Assembly: GCF_014647755.1 (NCBI RefSeq)
Contig: NZ_BMPU01000003.1
Coordinates: forward strand, 186,001-250,000
DNA: 64,000 bases
Reading direction: 5' to 3'
DNA from: Porphyromonas pasteri
Lineage (GTDB): Bacteria; Bacteroidota; Bacteroidia; Bacteroidales; Porphyromonadaceae
In this document: one piece after another, positions 9,270 through 16,263 of the stretch
How positions within the stretch are numbered: position 1 is the stretch's first letter
Layout of the letters: each line of letters begins with the position of its first letter
Translations under genes and position numbers: made by a program
Notes under the pieces: model-generated
What the model was told of the DNA's origin: nothing
Database searches by the model: none
Seen by the model: the letters and a program-made list of their open reading frames with translations, nothing else

Positions 9270-10118
9270 TTACTTGTTCTTCTTGGCATCGTACTTGACG
9301 ATCAGGTCAAGCAGCGTGATGGAAGCGTCTTCCATACGGTTGAGGATGCCTTCGACGAGAGAGAGGATGTAGTTGTAGAAGATCTGAAGGATCAGAGCTA
9401 CGATAAGACCACCGATGGTCGTGATAAGAGCGACCTTCATACCACCAGCGACGACCGTTGGGCTGATATCACCGACCTTTTCGATGTTATCGAAGGCCTG
9501 GACCATACCTACGACCGTACCAAGGAACCCGAGTGAAGGAGCCATAGCGATGAAGAGCGTGATCCAAGAGAGGTTCTTTTCGAGCAGACCACCCTGTACA
9601 CCACCGTAAGATACGACAGACTTTTCAGCGATGTCGATACCCTGGTCAGCACGCAGGAGAGCCTGGTAAGCGATAGAAGCGATAGGACCGCGCGTGTTGC
9701 GAGCTACTTCCTTAGCCTTTTCGATGTTACCTTCTTCGACGAGAGCCTTTTCGATGTCGCGCAGGAGCTTGTCGGGGTTGACGTTAGCCAGGTTGAGGTA
9801 GATGATACGCTCAAGGCAGATAGCCAGACCGAGGATGAGGGCGATGGCAACGGTAGCCATAAAGTCTGCACCCCCTTCGATGAACTTGGTCTTGAGCTCC
9901 TGGTGGAAGCCCGTTTCAGCTACAGCTTCTTCACCAGCGACCTGGTCAGCAGCGGGAGCAGCAGCTACAGTAGCGGCAGAGTCAGCAGCGGGAGCAGCAG
10001 AATCAACCTGAGTCGTAGCGGCAGCAGCAGCGCTATCTGCATTCTGAGCCGTAGCTACATTAGCCATACCTACAGAGAGGAGACCCACGCAAGCAGCGAT
10101 TGCGAATAACTTTTTCAT
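9270..10118 (-). CDS. exbB: MotA/TolQ/ExbB proton channel protein
   Basis: This 282-residue protein has an N-terminal signal-like segment (MKKLFAIAACVGLLSVGMA) and then an Ala/Asp-rich low-complexity stretch of about 35 residues. The ExbB core follows, with a first membrane helix near residues 87-107. The conserved region WITLFIAMAPSLGFLGTVVGMVQAF and the helix GGMKVALITTIGGLIVALIL form the channel signature. ExbB pentamers surround ExbD helices and convert proton flow into TonB motion. It is the first gene of the four-gene operon. A possible TAnnTTTG box lies at 10258-10265, giving a leader of about 130 nt. Confidence 0.93.
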   Translation of the reverse strand: MKKLFAIAACVGLLSVGMANVATAQNADSAAAAATTQVDSAAPAADSAATVAAAPAADQVAGEEAVAETGFHQELKTKFIEGGADFMATVAIALILGLAICLERIIYLNLANVNPDKLLRDIEKALVEEGNIEKAKEVARNTRGPIASIAYQALLRADQGIDIAEKSVVSYGGVQGGLLEKNLSWITLFIAMAPSLGFLGTVVGMVQAFDNIEKVGDISPTVVAGGMKVALITTIGGLIVALILQIFYNYILSLVEGILNRMEDASITLLDLIVKYDAKKNK

Positions 10119-10257
10119 GTCGAGTTGTTTTTGTGAGTTAGTTAGTTCTATTTATTCGTTTCTTCTTGTTCCTATAACGTATTGAAAGCACCACAAGCAG
10201 ATGGAGGAGTACTGCATTCCCGCCATAAGGCAGGGCGAGTGTAGAGCCTTTCGGCAT

Positions 10258-10265
10258 CAAAAATA
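10258..10265 (-). promoter_or_regulatory. Possible -7 box for the exbB operon
   Basis: The minus strand reads TATTTTTG, fitting TAnnTTTG. The leader would be long (about 130 nt), so the assignment is tentative. Confidence 0.35.
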
Positions 10266-10373
10266 CAGCTTTTCCAACCGAAAAACAAAATCATTGTTCA
10301 CCGAACTTCAGTTGAGCCGTCTTCCCGCTCCACAAGAGGGCGTCCGATGCTTCGTCTAACACAATAGTATATA

Positions 10374-10800
10374 GAGACTGTTGCCTATAATCCTGCCCTC
10401 TATTTAGAGTACCAAGGCATCGCGCGACCAATTCCCCGATATGCCTCTCTGAAGTGGTCAAGCAAGCCCTCCGCCTTATCGCGAGTATTCCTCTTATCCA
10501 GCGGAGGGAAAAGTATCCTTCTCGTAGAGGGAAAAGCACCTTCATGCAGTGAGTTTCCTCTGTCTATGTACGTAGACTTAAAGACTAGGTACGTCAGTCC
10601 AAACATCCACGCACGTAGATTTATCGTCCACGCACGTAGCCCAAACTTATCTGCCACTCGTCCACAACTTTTATCCCTATGCGGAGCAACAACCTAATAG
10701 AGGTCACTTCACAAAGCTATATAGGAATCAGTCCAAAGCTATATAGCTTTCTTCGCCATTCTATATAAGCTCTACCCACGCATCCATACACCTATATGAA
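10374..10800 (+). repeat. Dispersed intergenic repeat, copy 2
   Basis: It starts AGAGACTGTTGC and carries the full family order: CCGATATGCCTCTC, CGCCTTATCGCGAG, CTTATCCAGCGGAGG, four ACGTA-type sites at 10567, 10588, 10610 and 10633, TGCCACTCGTCC, and 22-bp-phased CTATATAG units at 10693, 10715, 10737 and 10759. It fills the gap between the exbB operon and the TonB-dependent receptor. No gene lies here. Confidence 0.85.
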
Positions 10801-10802
10801 CA

Positions 10803-10843
10803 CCTCTGCCGTCCAGCACGCGAGGTGCAGTGGACGGCAGAGG
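10803..10843 (-). terminator. Hairpin after the TonB-dependent receptor gene
   Basis: A perfect 13-bp stem (CCTCTGCCGTCCA with its complement) lies just past the stop codon. There is no strong T-run, so its terminator strength is uncertain. Confidence 0.6.
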
Positions 10844-10855
10844 CGGGGAGATGAG

Positions 10856-13153
10856 CTAGAACTTCACCGACAGGTCGACACCGAGGGTACGAGGTGCCGA
10901 AGTCTGGAAGAGACGGCCCAGCGGTGAGGCTGCTTGGAAGACCGTGTAGCTATTATCCGTGAGGTTGGCTCCCCACAGCGCGAGCGTGTAGCGATCGTAG
11001 CTTAGCCCGAGGCGAGCACGCAGCGTAGACTGGAGGGACTCGCGGGTCGTATTGTCTTCACGCCAATAGACCTCGCCGAGGCCAGCGTACTCGACTTCGC
11101 CCAAGAGGCGCAGGCGGCGTGAGAGCGGCTCGTTCGCCGAAAGCATAACGCTATAAGTATGGCGCGGGATGAAGGGGACGAAGTTTCCCTTCTTCGCTGC
11201 TGCCGTCTCCTCGGTGAAGCGGGCATCGGTGAGGCTATAGTTGAGATGCGCACGGATCGAAGACCACAGACGCTGCGTAGCGGAGAGCTCGAAGCCCAGC
11301 GTACGGGACGAACCTGCATTACCGACCATACGACCTGCCCCCGAGGCGACGAAACGCGTCAGCTGGAGATCACGCACCTGCATCAGATAGACCGAAGACG
11401 AGAGCTCCAGCCCTGCCGATGGGAGGGCATAGCGAGCTCCGAGCTCATAGCTCCAGCTGTGCTCAGGCTTGTAAGTCGTCGCCGAAGCGATCGTCGAGCT
11501 ATCGAAGCCCCCGCGCCCCGAGATCTGTGCCTGGAGTGCCTTCTGCTGGGCAGTAGTGATAAGATCGGAGAAGGACTGCTCATTGAAGCCCCCCGTCTTC
11601 ACCCCACGGCTCACGGTAGCATAGGCACGGAGTGTCTCTGTAGGATGCCAAGACACAGAGAGCTTGGGCAGGAGATTCCAGTAGCCTACCGACTGCTTCC
11701 CCTCAAGATGAACGGGAGGGGCGGTAGCCAGAGCCTGAGTCGCCCCTGCCACAGCGAGGCTCAGCTCATAGCCACGGGAGTCGTAGTCGATCTCGTGATG
11801 CTCGTAGTCGAGGCGCAGCCCACCGGTGATCGTCCAGGCGGGAGTGAGATGGTAGGCACTCTCGTGGTAGAGCGCCAGCCCCCAGTCGGGCATACGGAAG
11901 TCGTTTGCATTCGTTCGATCCGAGCGCGTAGCATCGTAGTAGACGAGCGAAGGCATGGCGGGGACGCGCTGCTTCAGGGCAGCCATCGCTTGATTGATAA
12001 GTGCACTCAGCCCACCATAGGAGAAGGTCACGGGGGCCTCTACACGCTTGGCATCGTGGTAGCCGAAGAGCCCGACACTCCAGTCGTAGCGGCTGGGACG
12101 CTCGCCACGGAGATTCTTGAGGATGAACTCCTGCGTCAGCCCATGCTCACGCAGTCCCTGTGTGACGTGGAAGTACGAGACAGGGAGGGCATCCATATCC
12201 ATCTGCGTCTCATCGAAGAGGTACTGATAGCTCGTCGCCGACTGGAGCTGTACCCCACCCCACTTATAGCTGAGGAGATAGCGCAGCGTAGCCGTGTGAC
12301 GCTTGTAGCTCTCGGGCGCATCGGCCGAGAGCGGAAGTGGCTGCTTGGTACGAGGGTCGTCCGTACGGTAGGGGAAGCCTCCCTGCTGGACGTAGTCGCC
12401 CGAGAGGGAGAGGGCCATCTCAAGCTGCTCCGTAGGGCGATACTCGAGCTTAGCGAAGCCGCCTACCATACGCAGACTATCTTGATAGGCCTGACGGGTC
12501 TCATTGTAGAAGTAGCCACGGCGGGTCGTCCCCGAGAGACCGTAGCTCAGCCCCACCTTGTCGGAGAGTCGGAAGGCCTGCTCGACGGAGCCACGCAGGA
12601 GGCGGTGCGAGCCTGCTGTGAGCTTTGCTTCACCCCCAGGCTGGTCGAAGGCCGAGCGCGTGTAGTAATTGATGATGCCCGACATCGCATTGCGCCCGTA
12701 GAGCGTACCCTGCGGGCCACGTAGCACCTCGACGCCCGTGATGCCAGGGATATCGAAGTTGAAGCCCGACTTATTCAGCACGGGTACCCCGTCGACGTAG
12801 AGCCCGATGGTCTGCCCCGAGCTACGTGCACCACTCCCACGCAGATAGATGGCGGCACTGCGCTTCGAGCCGTAGTCGGGCACGAAAAGGCTAGGCACGC
12901 GCCCCGTGAGGTCCGTGATGCTCTGCATACGATACTGACTGAGGTCACGGCTCGTGATCCACGTCAGCGCTGCTGGCTGACCTACTGAGGGAGCGGTAGG
13001 GCGCTGGGGGACGTAGGAGCGGATGACGACCTGCTCGATAGCATTGGTCTGGATGCTATCCTGCTCCTCTGCATGGAGACTCATGGGCATAGCCATAAAG
13101 CCGAGCGCAAAGAGCGGGAATACAAGTAGCTGTTTCTTATTCTTGGTAAGCAT
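10856..13153 (-). CDS. TonB-dependent outer membrane receptor (iron-complex type)
   Basis: This 765-residue receptor has a signal peptide ending near SLHAEE and no N-terminal regulatory extension. Its plug domain carries ITDLTGRVPSLFV, SAAIYLRGSGARSSGQTIGLYVDGVPV and VEVLRGPQGTLYGRNAMSGIINY, which are classic plug motifs of the iron-siderophore receptor class. The beta-barrel ends in ...DLSVKF with a terminal Phe, as outer-membrane barrels do. It would import an iron complex or similar ligand using the ExbB/ExbD proteins encoded next door. The ligand is unknown. A TACCTTTG box at 13233-13240 gives a leader of about 70 nt. No Fur-box-like site was recognised. Confidence 0.92.
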   Translation of the reverse strand: MLTKNKKQLLVFPLFALGFMAMPMSLHAEEQDSIQTNAIEQVVIRSYVPQRPTAPSVGQPAALTWITSRDLSQYRMQSITDLTGRVPSLFVPDYGSKRSAAIYLRGSGARSSGQTIGLYVDGVPVLNKSGFNFDIPGITGVEVLRGPQGTLYGRNAMSGIINYYTRSAFDQPGGEAKLTAGSHRLLRGSVEQAFRLSDKVGLSYGLSGTTRRGYFYNETRQAYQDSLRMVGGFAKLEYRPTEQLEMALSLSGDYVQQGGFPYRTDDPRTKQPLPLSADAPESYKRHTATLRYLLSYKWGGVQLQSATSYQYLFDETQMDMDALPVSYFHVTQGLREHGLTQEFILKNLRGERPSRYDWSVGLFGYHDAKRVEAPVTFSYGGLSALINQAMAALKQRVPAMPSLVYYDATRSDRTNANDFRMPDWGLALYHESAYHLTPAWTITGGLRLDYEHHEIDYDSRGYELSLAVAGATQALATAPPVHLEGKQSVGYWNLLPKLSVSWHPTETLRAYATVSRGVKTGGFNEQSFSDLITTAQQKALQAQISGRGGFDSSTIASATTYKPEHSWSYELGARYALPSAGLELSSSVYLMQVRDLQLTRFVASGAGRMVGNAGSSRTLGFELSATQRLWSSIRAHLNYSLTDARFTEETAAAKKGNFVPFIPRHTYSVMLSANEPLSRRLRLLGEVEYAGLGEVYWREDNTTRESLQSTLRARLGLSYDRYTLALWGANLTDNSYTVFQAASPLGRLFQTSAPRTLGVDLSVKF

Positions 13154-13232
13154 TGGGGATTATGAAGCTAAGGGTGATGCGCTGACACGGGCGAAGGCAC
13201 TCCGTCAGCACTCCGTCTTGGATAAATCACCA

Positions 13233-13240
13233 CAAAGGTA
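13233..13240 (-). promoter_or_regulatory. -7 box for the TonB-dependent receptor gene
   Basis: The minus strand reads TACCTTTG then TGG, a good match to TAnnTTTG. It lies about 80 bp upstream of the ATG at 13153. Confidence 0.55.
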
Positions 13241-13390
13241 GAGCCCGCACCTGCTGCAGCGAATAAAATCACCAATTTCACCCCGAATTCACCTCAAAAA
13301 AGACCAGACCCGCCCTATCCTCCCCTCCGATAGTACACATCTATCCTCCCGCTCCTCAGAGTAGGATTCACGGGGACGGAGCGAAGGGAT

Positions 13391-13398
13391 TATCTTTG
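13391..13398 (+). promoter_or_regulatory. -7 box for the outer-membrane protein gene at 13434
   Basis: TATCTTTG followed by C matches the Bacteroidota -7 element. The ATG lies 36 bases downstream. Confidence 0.6.
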
Positions 13399-13433
13399 CG
13401 CTGTGAAGAAGCCCTTCACTTAGCCCCGTCATC

Positions 13434-14639
13434 ATGGCCAAATACTTCCACTTCTTACCTCTCCTCCTCACGCTCTTCTTTGCGTCCGACCTCGGAGCAC
13501 AGACCTACTACCGCAGTGAAGAGCCTCACTGTACCGCCCCGAAGGATAGCACGACGCTCCTCGGTCTGGACGTCGTCGGCGAAGGCTTCTTCCGCAATGA
13601 CGAATACGCCTCCGACCTCGTCGCCGACTATACCCTCCCAGGCTATCGCCTGCGAGCCAACCTCAGCTACTGCCCCGAGACCCATCTTCCCATCGAGCTA
13701 CGTCTCGGTGTCTACAACCTCTACTACTGGGGTGCCACACGCTACCCGGCCGCCTTGGCCTATCAGGACCTCCCCTACTGGCGGGGCGATGGTGACCGCT
13801 ATACACGCCTGCGCCTCCTCCCCTACTTCCAGGCGTCGATACAGCCAGCAGCAGGCTGGGCTATCCTCCTGGGGCATCTGCAAGGCGGAGAGAAGCACCG
13901 ACTCATCGAGCCGCTCTACAATCCTGAGCTCAACCTCACCGCAGACCCCGAGATGGGCCTGCAGATTCGCTACGAAGGGCAGCGTACCCGACTGGACACC
14001 TGGGTCGACTGGCAGAGCTTCATCTTCCGAGGCGACAAGCATCAGGAGGCCTTCGTCTTCGGGCTCAGCACCGCCCAAGGCTTTGACTTCAACCCCACCG
14101 ACCGCCTCGAGCTCCAGCTCCAAGCCGTCGCCCACCATCGTGGTGGCGTGCTGAATGAGCGAGCCGACACCGTGCACACCTGGCTCAATGCCGCCCTCGG
14201 TGCAGTGTACAGCCATCACTTCGCCCTCCCTAAGCACCCTCTGACGGTACAGGCAGGGCTCTACGGCCTTGCCTATAGCCAGCGGGGCGAGCACTATGCC
14301 TCAGACAAGGGCTGGGGCTTCCTCGCCACAGCGGGCCTGAGCTGGCGACGCTGGCAGACAGAGCTAAGTCACTTCTACGGGCACGACTTCATCAGCCCGC
14401 TGGGCATCCCCTTCGCGCAGAGCGTCGGGCGTGCGGGACGAAGCTACCTCCTCACACATCACCCGTGCTACACCGCTTGGCAGGGGAGCTACCGCATCAT
14501 CGAGTCCGAGGCGTACACCTTCGGCGTGAGTGGTGGGCTCTATATCCACCCACATTCGGCACATAGCACCAGCTCCTTCATCGAGGCCTACCTGAGCATC
14601 TCACCACGCTTCACCCTCCTCCGTAGGCAAGGGCAGTAG
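13434..14639 (+). CDS. Predicted outer-membrane beta-barrel protein, unknown function
   Basis: This 401-residue protein has a signal peptide (MAKYFHFLPLLLTLFFASDLGAQ). The mature part is full of alternating aromatic and polar strands such as RLRANLSYC, LRLGVYNLYYW, RLDTWVDWQSFIF and LAYSQRGEHYASDKGWGFLATAGLSWRRW. This pattern suggests a transmembrane beta-barrel of about 16 strands. I do not recognise the family. It stands alone with its own promoter box and a downstream hairpin. It diverges from the TonB-dependent receptor and converges on the superoxide dismutase gene, so the context gives no strong functional hint. Confidence 0.8.
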   Translation: MAKYFHFLPLLLTLFFASDLGAQTYYRSEEPHCTAPKDSTTLLGLDVVGEGFFRNDEYASDLVADYTLPGYRLRANLSYCPETHLPIELRLGVYNLYYWGATRYPAALAYQDLPYWRGDGDRYTRLRLLPYFQASIQPAAGWAILLGHLQGGEKHRLIEPLYNPELNLTADPEMGLQIRYEGQRTRLDTWVDWQSFIFRGDKHQEAFVFGLSTAQGFDFNPTDRLELQLQAVAHHRGGVLNERADTVHTWLNAALGAVYSHHFALPKHPLTVQAGLYGLAYSQRGEHYASDKGWGFLATAGLSWRRWQTELSHFYGHDFISPLGIPFAQSVGRAGRSYLLTHHPCYTAWQGSYRIIESEAYTFGVSGGLYIHPHSAHSTSSFIEAYLSISPRFTLLRRQGQ

Positions 14640-14664
14640 CCCGCCCTCTACCCTATTACGCACC

Positions 14665-14696
14665 GAGGCCCACCCCGCATCAGCAGGGTGGGCCTC
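14665..14696. terminator. Hairpin between convergent genes
   Basis: GAGGCCCACCC and GGGTGGGCCTC form an 11-bp stem between two convergent stop codons. It probably serves both directions. T-runs are weak on both sides. Confidence 0.65.
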
Positions 14697-14723
14697 GTCG
14701 TTATCGTAAGAGGAAAGAGCCGA

Positions 14724-15458
14724 CTACAGCTGCACGCCCTTAGCGCGAGCTTCGTAGCGACGCCCTACGACCTCCCAGTCGATGATCTGCCAGATGGCAC
14801 GCAGGTGGTCGGCACGGCGATTCTCATAGTCGAGATAGTAGGCGTGCTCCCAGATATCGATAGCGAGGAGGGGCACACGACCACGAGTGACGGGCGTACC
14901 GGCATTCGAGGTCTTCTCGACGTAGATATCTCCAGCCTCATCGGTAGAGAGCCAGAGCCAGCCCGAGCCGAAGATCTCTCCACCAGCCTTCTCAAAGTCC
15001 GCCTTGAAGGCATCAAAGTCCTTGTAGCTACGCAGGAGAGCTGCACGCAGAGCCCCCTGGGGCTCCGTGACGCGACCTGCTTCGTAGGGGCGGAACTGCT
15101 TGAAGTAGAGGAGGTGATTCAGCAGCTGACCTGCATTATCAAAGATCGCTCCCGAGGAGAAGCGTACCAGACGCACCAGATCCCGCTCCTTGATATCATT
15201 CTCACGCACGAGCTTATTGAGCTTGTCCAGATAGCCCACGACGTGCTTGCCGTAGTGAAGCTTGACGGTGCGCTGGCTGATGACAGGCGCAAGCGCATCG
15301 GTAGCATACGGCAGGGCAAAGAGCTGGAAGGGAGGCTTAGCAGGCTCTGCCGTAGCGGCAGGTGCTGTAGCTGTAGCCTTCGTCGTCTTCGTCTGGGCTG
15401 AGAGTGAGCTGATGGCGAGGGCTCCCGTGAGGAGCAGTGCAAGGGATTTGATTCGCAT
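14724..15458 (-). CDS. Exported Fe/Mn superoxide dismutase
   Basis: This 244-residue protein converts superoxide to peroxide and oxygen. All four metal ligands of the Fe/Mn-SOD family are present: H68 (in KLHYGKH), H115 (in QLLNHLLYF), D201 and H205 (in DIWEHAYYLDY). GSGWLWLS and TSNAGTPV also match. Unlike cytosolic SODs it begins with a signal peptide (MRIKSLALLLTGALAISSLSA) and an Ala/Thr/Pro-rich linker, so it should act in the periplasm. The ATG at 15458 is chosen because it starts the signal peptide. The second His of the usual KHH is replaced by Val (KHV), and HTFYW is changed to HLLYF. It lies 34 bp after the PepSY-like gene and is probably co-transcribed with it. Confidence 0.9.
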   Translation of the reverse strand: MRIKSLALLLTGALAISSLSAQTKTTKATATAPAATAEPAKPPFQLFALPYATDALAPVISQRTVKLHYGKHVVGYLDKLNKLVRENDIKERDLVRLVRFSSGAIFDNAGQLLNHLLYFKQFRPYEAGRVTEPQGALRAALLRSYKDFDAFKADFEKAGGEIFGSGWLWLSTDEAGDIYVEKTSNAGTPVTRGRVPLLAIDIWEHAYYLDYENRRADHLRAIWQIIDWEVVGRRYEARAKGVQL

Positions 15459-15492
15459 GATGAAGGTGGTAGGGTAAATAGGTGATAGCCGC

Positions 15493-15933
15493 TTAGTCGT
15501 CGTAGCCGACGATCTGGTAGCGCGAGTCGAACTGGATCTCAAGGCCAGAGCTAAGCTCTACCTTGTAGCCACGGCGCTTGCGCTCGATCTGTACGATGGA
15601 CTCGCCAGCATACTGAGCACGCAGGGCATTGATGATCTGAGCGGGGATGAATGACGTAGGCAGGGCGGTACGCTTGCCGTCGACCTCCTTCCACTCACCA
15701 CGAGAGGAGAACTCGATCTCGGTACCATCGGCAAGGAGTACATCGTAGGTCGTCCCTGAGAAGTCACGATCTTCCTTCGCCAGGGACACAGTGCGTCCGG
15801 CGAAGTGCTTCGCGAGGAAGAGCTGGGCGGCCTTAGGCAGTTGCTTAGTCTGGATGACGCGGTCGCTACCTGCACGCAGACTGAGGGTCGTGAGTACGAG
15901 GAGAGCGAGGGTCAAGGTCAGAAATCTCTTCAT
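15493..15933 (-). CDS. PepSY-like (DUF2874-type) periplasmic protein
   Basis: This small exported protein (146 residues from the ATG at 15933) has a signal peptide MKRFLTLTLALLVLTTLSLRA. Two similar halves follow: KAAQLFLAKHFAGRTVSLAKEDR...YDVLLADGTEIEFSSRGEWKEVDG and AQIINALRAQYAGESIVQIERKRRGYKVELSSGLEIQFDSRYQIVGYD. This duplicated helix-then-strands layout is the hallmark of DUF2874/PepSY-like proteins, which are common in Bacteroidota and often bind small ligands or inhibit peptidases. The upstream Met at 16047 is rejected because it precedes the signal peptide. It precedes the secreted SOD by 34 bp, suggesting an envelope stress role. That role is inference. Confidence 0.85.
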   Translation of the reverse strand: MKRFLTLTLALLVLTTLSLRAGSDRVIQTKQLPKAAQLFLAKHFAGRTVSLAKEDRDFSGTTYDVLLADGTEIEFSSRGEWKEVDGKRTALPTSFIPAQIINALRAQYAGESIVQIERKRRGYKVELSSGLEIQFDSRYQIVGYDD

Positions 15934-16074
15934 AATCTGAATTACTTGTTTGAGGGTGAATAAATGGTGTATTACCATCGCTATAACGTGAGGCGGAGAG
16001 AAAAGGTTTTTTCCTCCAAAAACCCACCCGAAATAACCACCTATCAAACAAGAATATAGCGGGACTAAAAAGCA

Positions 16075-16175
16075 ACCAGTACTGGTCAGCGATCGGACCA
16101 GTACTGGTTGACCATAGTGACCAGTACTGGTTCGCAGTCGGAGCAGTACTGGTCACGCGGGTGACCAGTACTGGT
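16075..16175. repeat. 22-bp-phased array of ACCAGTACTGGT palindromes (array 2)
   Basis: Five units start at 16075, 16097, 16120, 16142 and 16164. Four are the perfect 12-bp palindrome ACCAGTACTGGT and one is AGCAGTACTGGT. Spacing is 22, 23, 22 and 22 bp, and the intervening 10-11 bp are not conserved. The array stands alone, without the rest of the dispersed repeat. Confidence 0.9.
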
Positions 16176-16198
16176 TGATTTGGGGGGATCACAAAGCA

Positions 16199-16237
16199 CT
16201 ACGGGCGGGGCGACCACAGAGGTCACCCCGCCCGTAG
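16199..16237 (-). terminator. Terminator hairpin of the large lipoprotein gene
   Basis: CTACGGGCGGGG...CCCCGCCCGTAG forms a strong GC-rich stem just past the stop codon at 16264. The following T content is modest. Confidence 0.7.
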
Positions 16238-16263
16238 CGGATAGTCAGGACTTCACGAAGCCC

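Noticed and set aside
16075-16175. Possible CRISPR array
   Set aside because: Units are only 12 bp, spacers only 10-11 bp, and no cas genes are present. The repeated part is palindromic and the spacers are too short.
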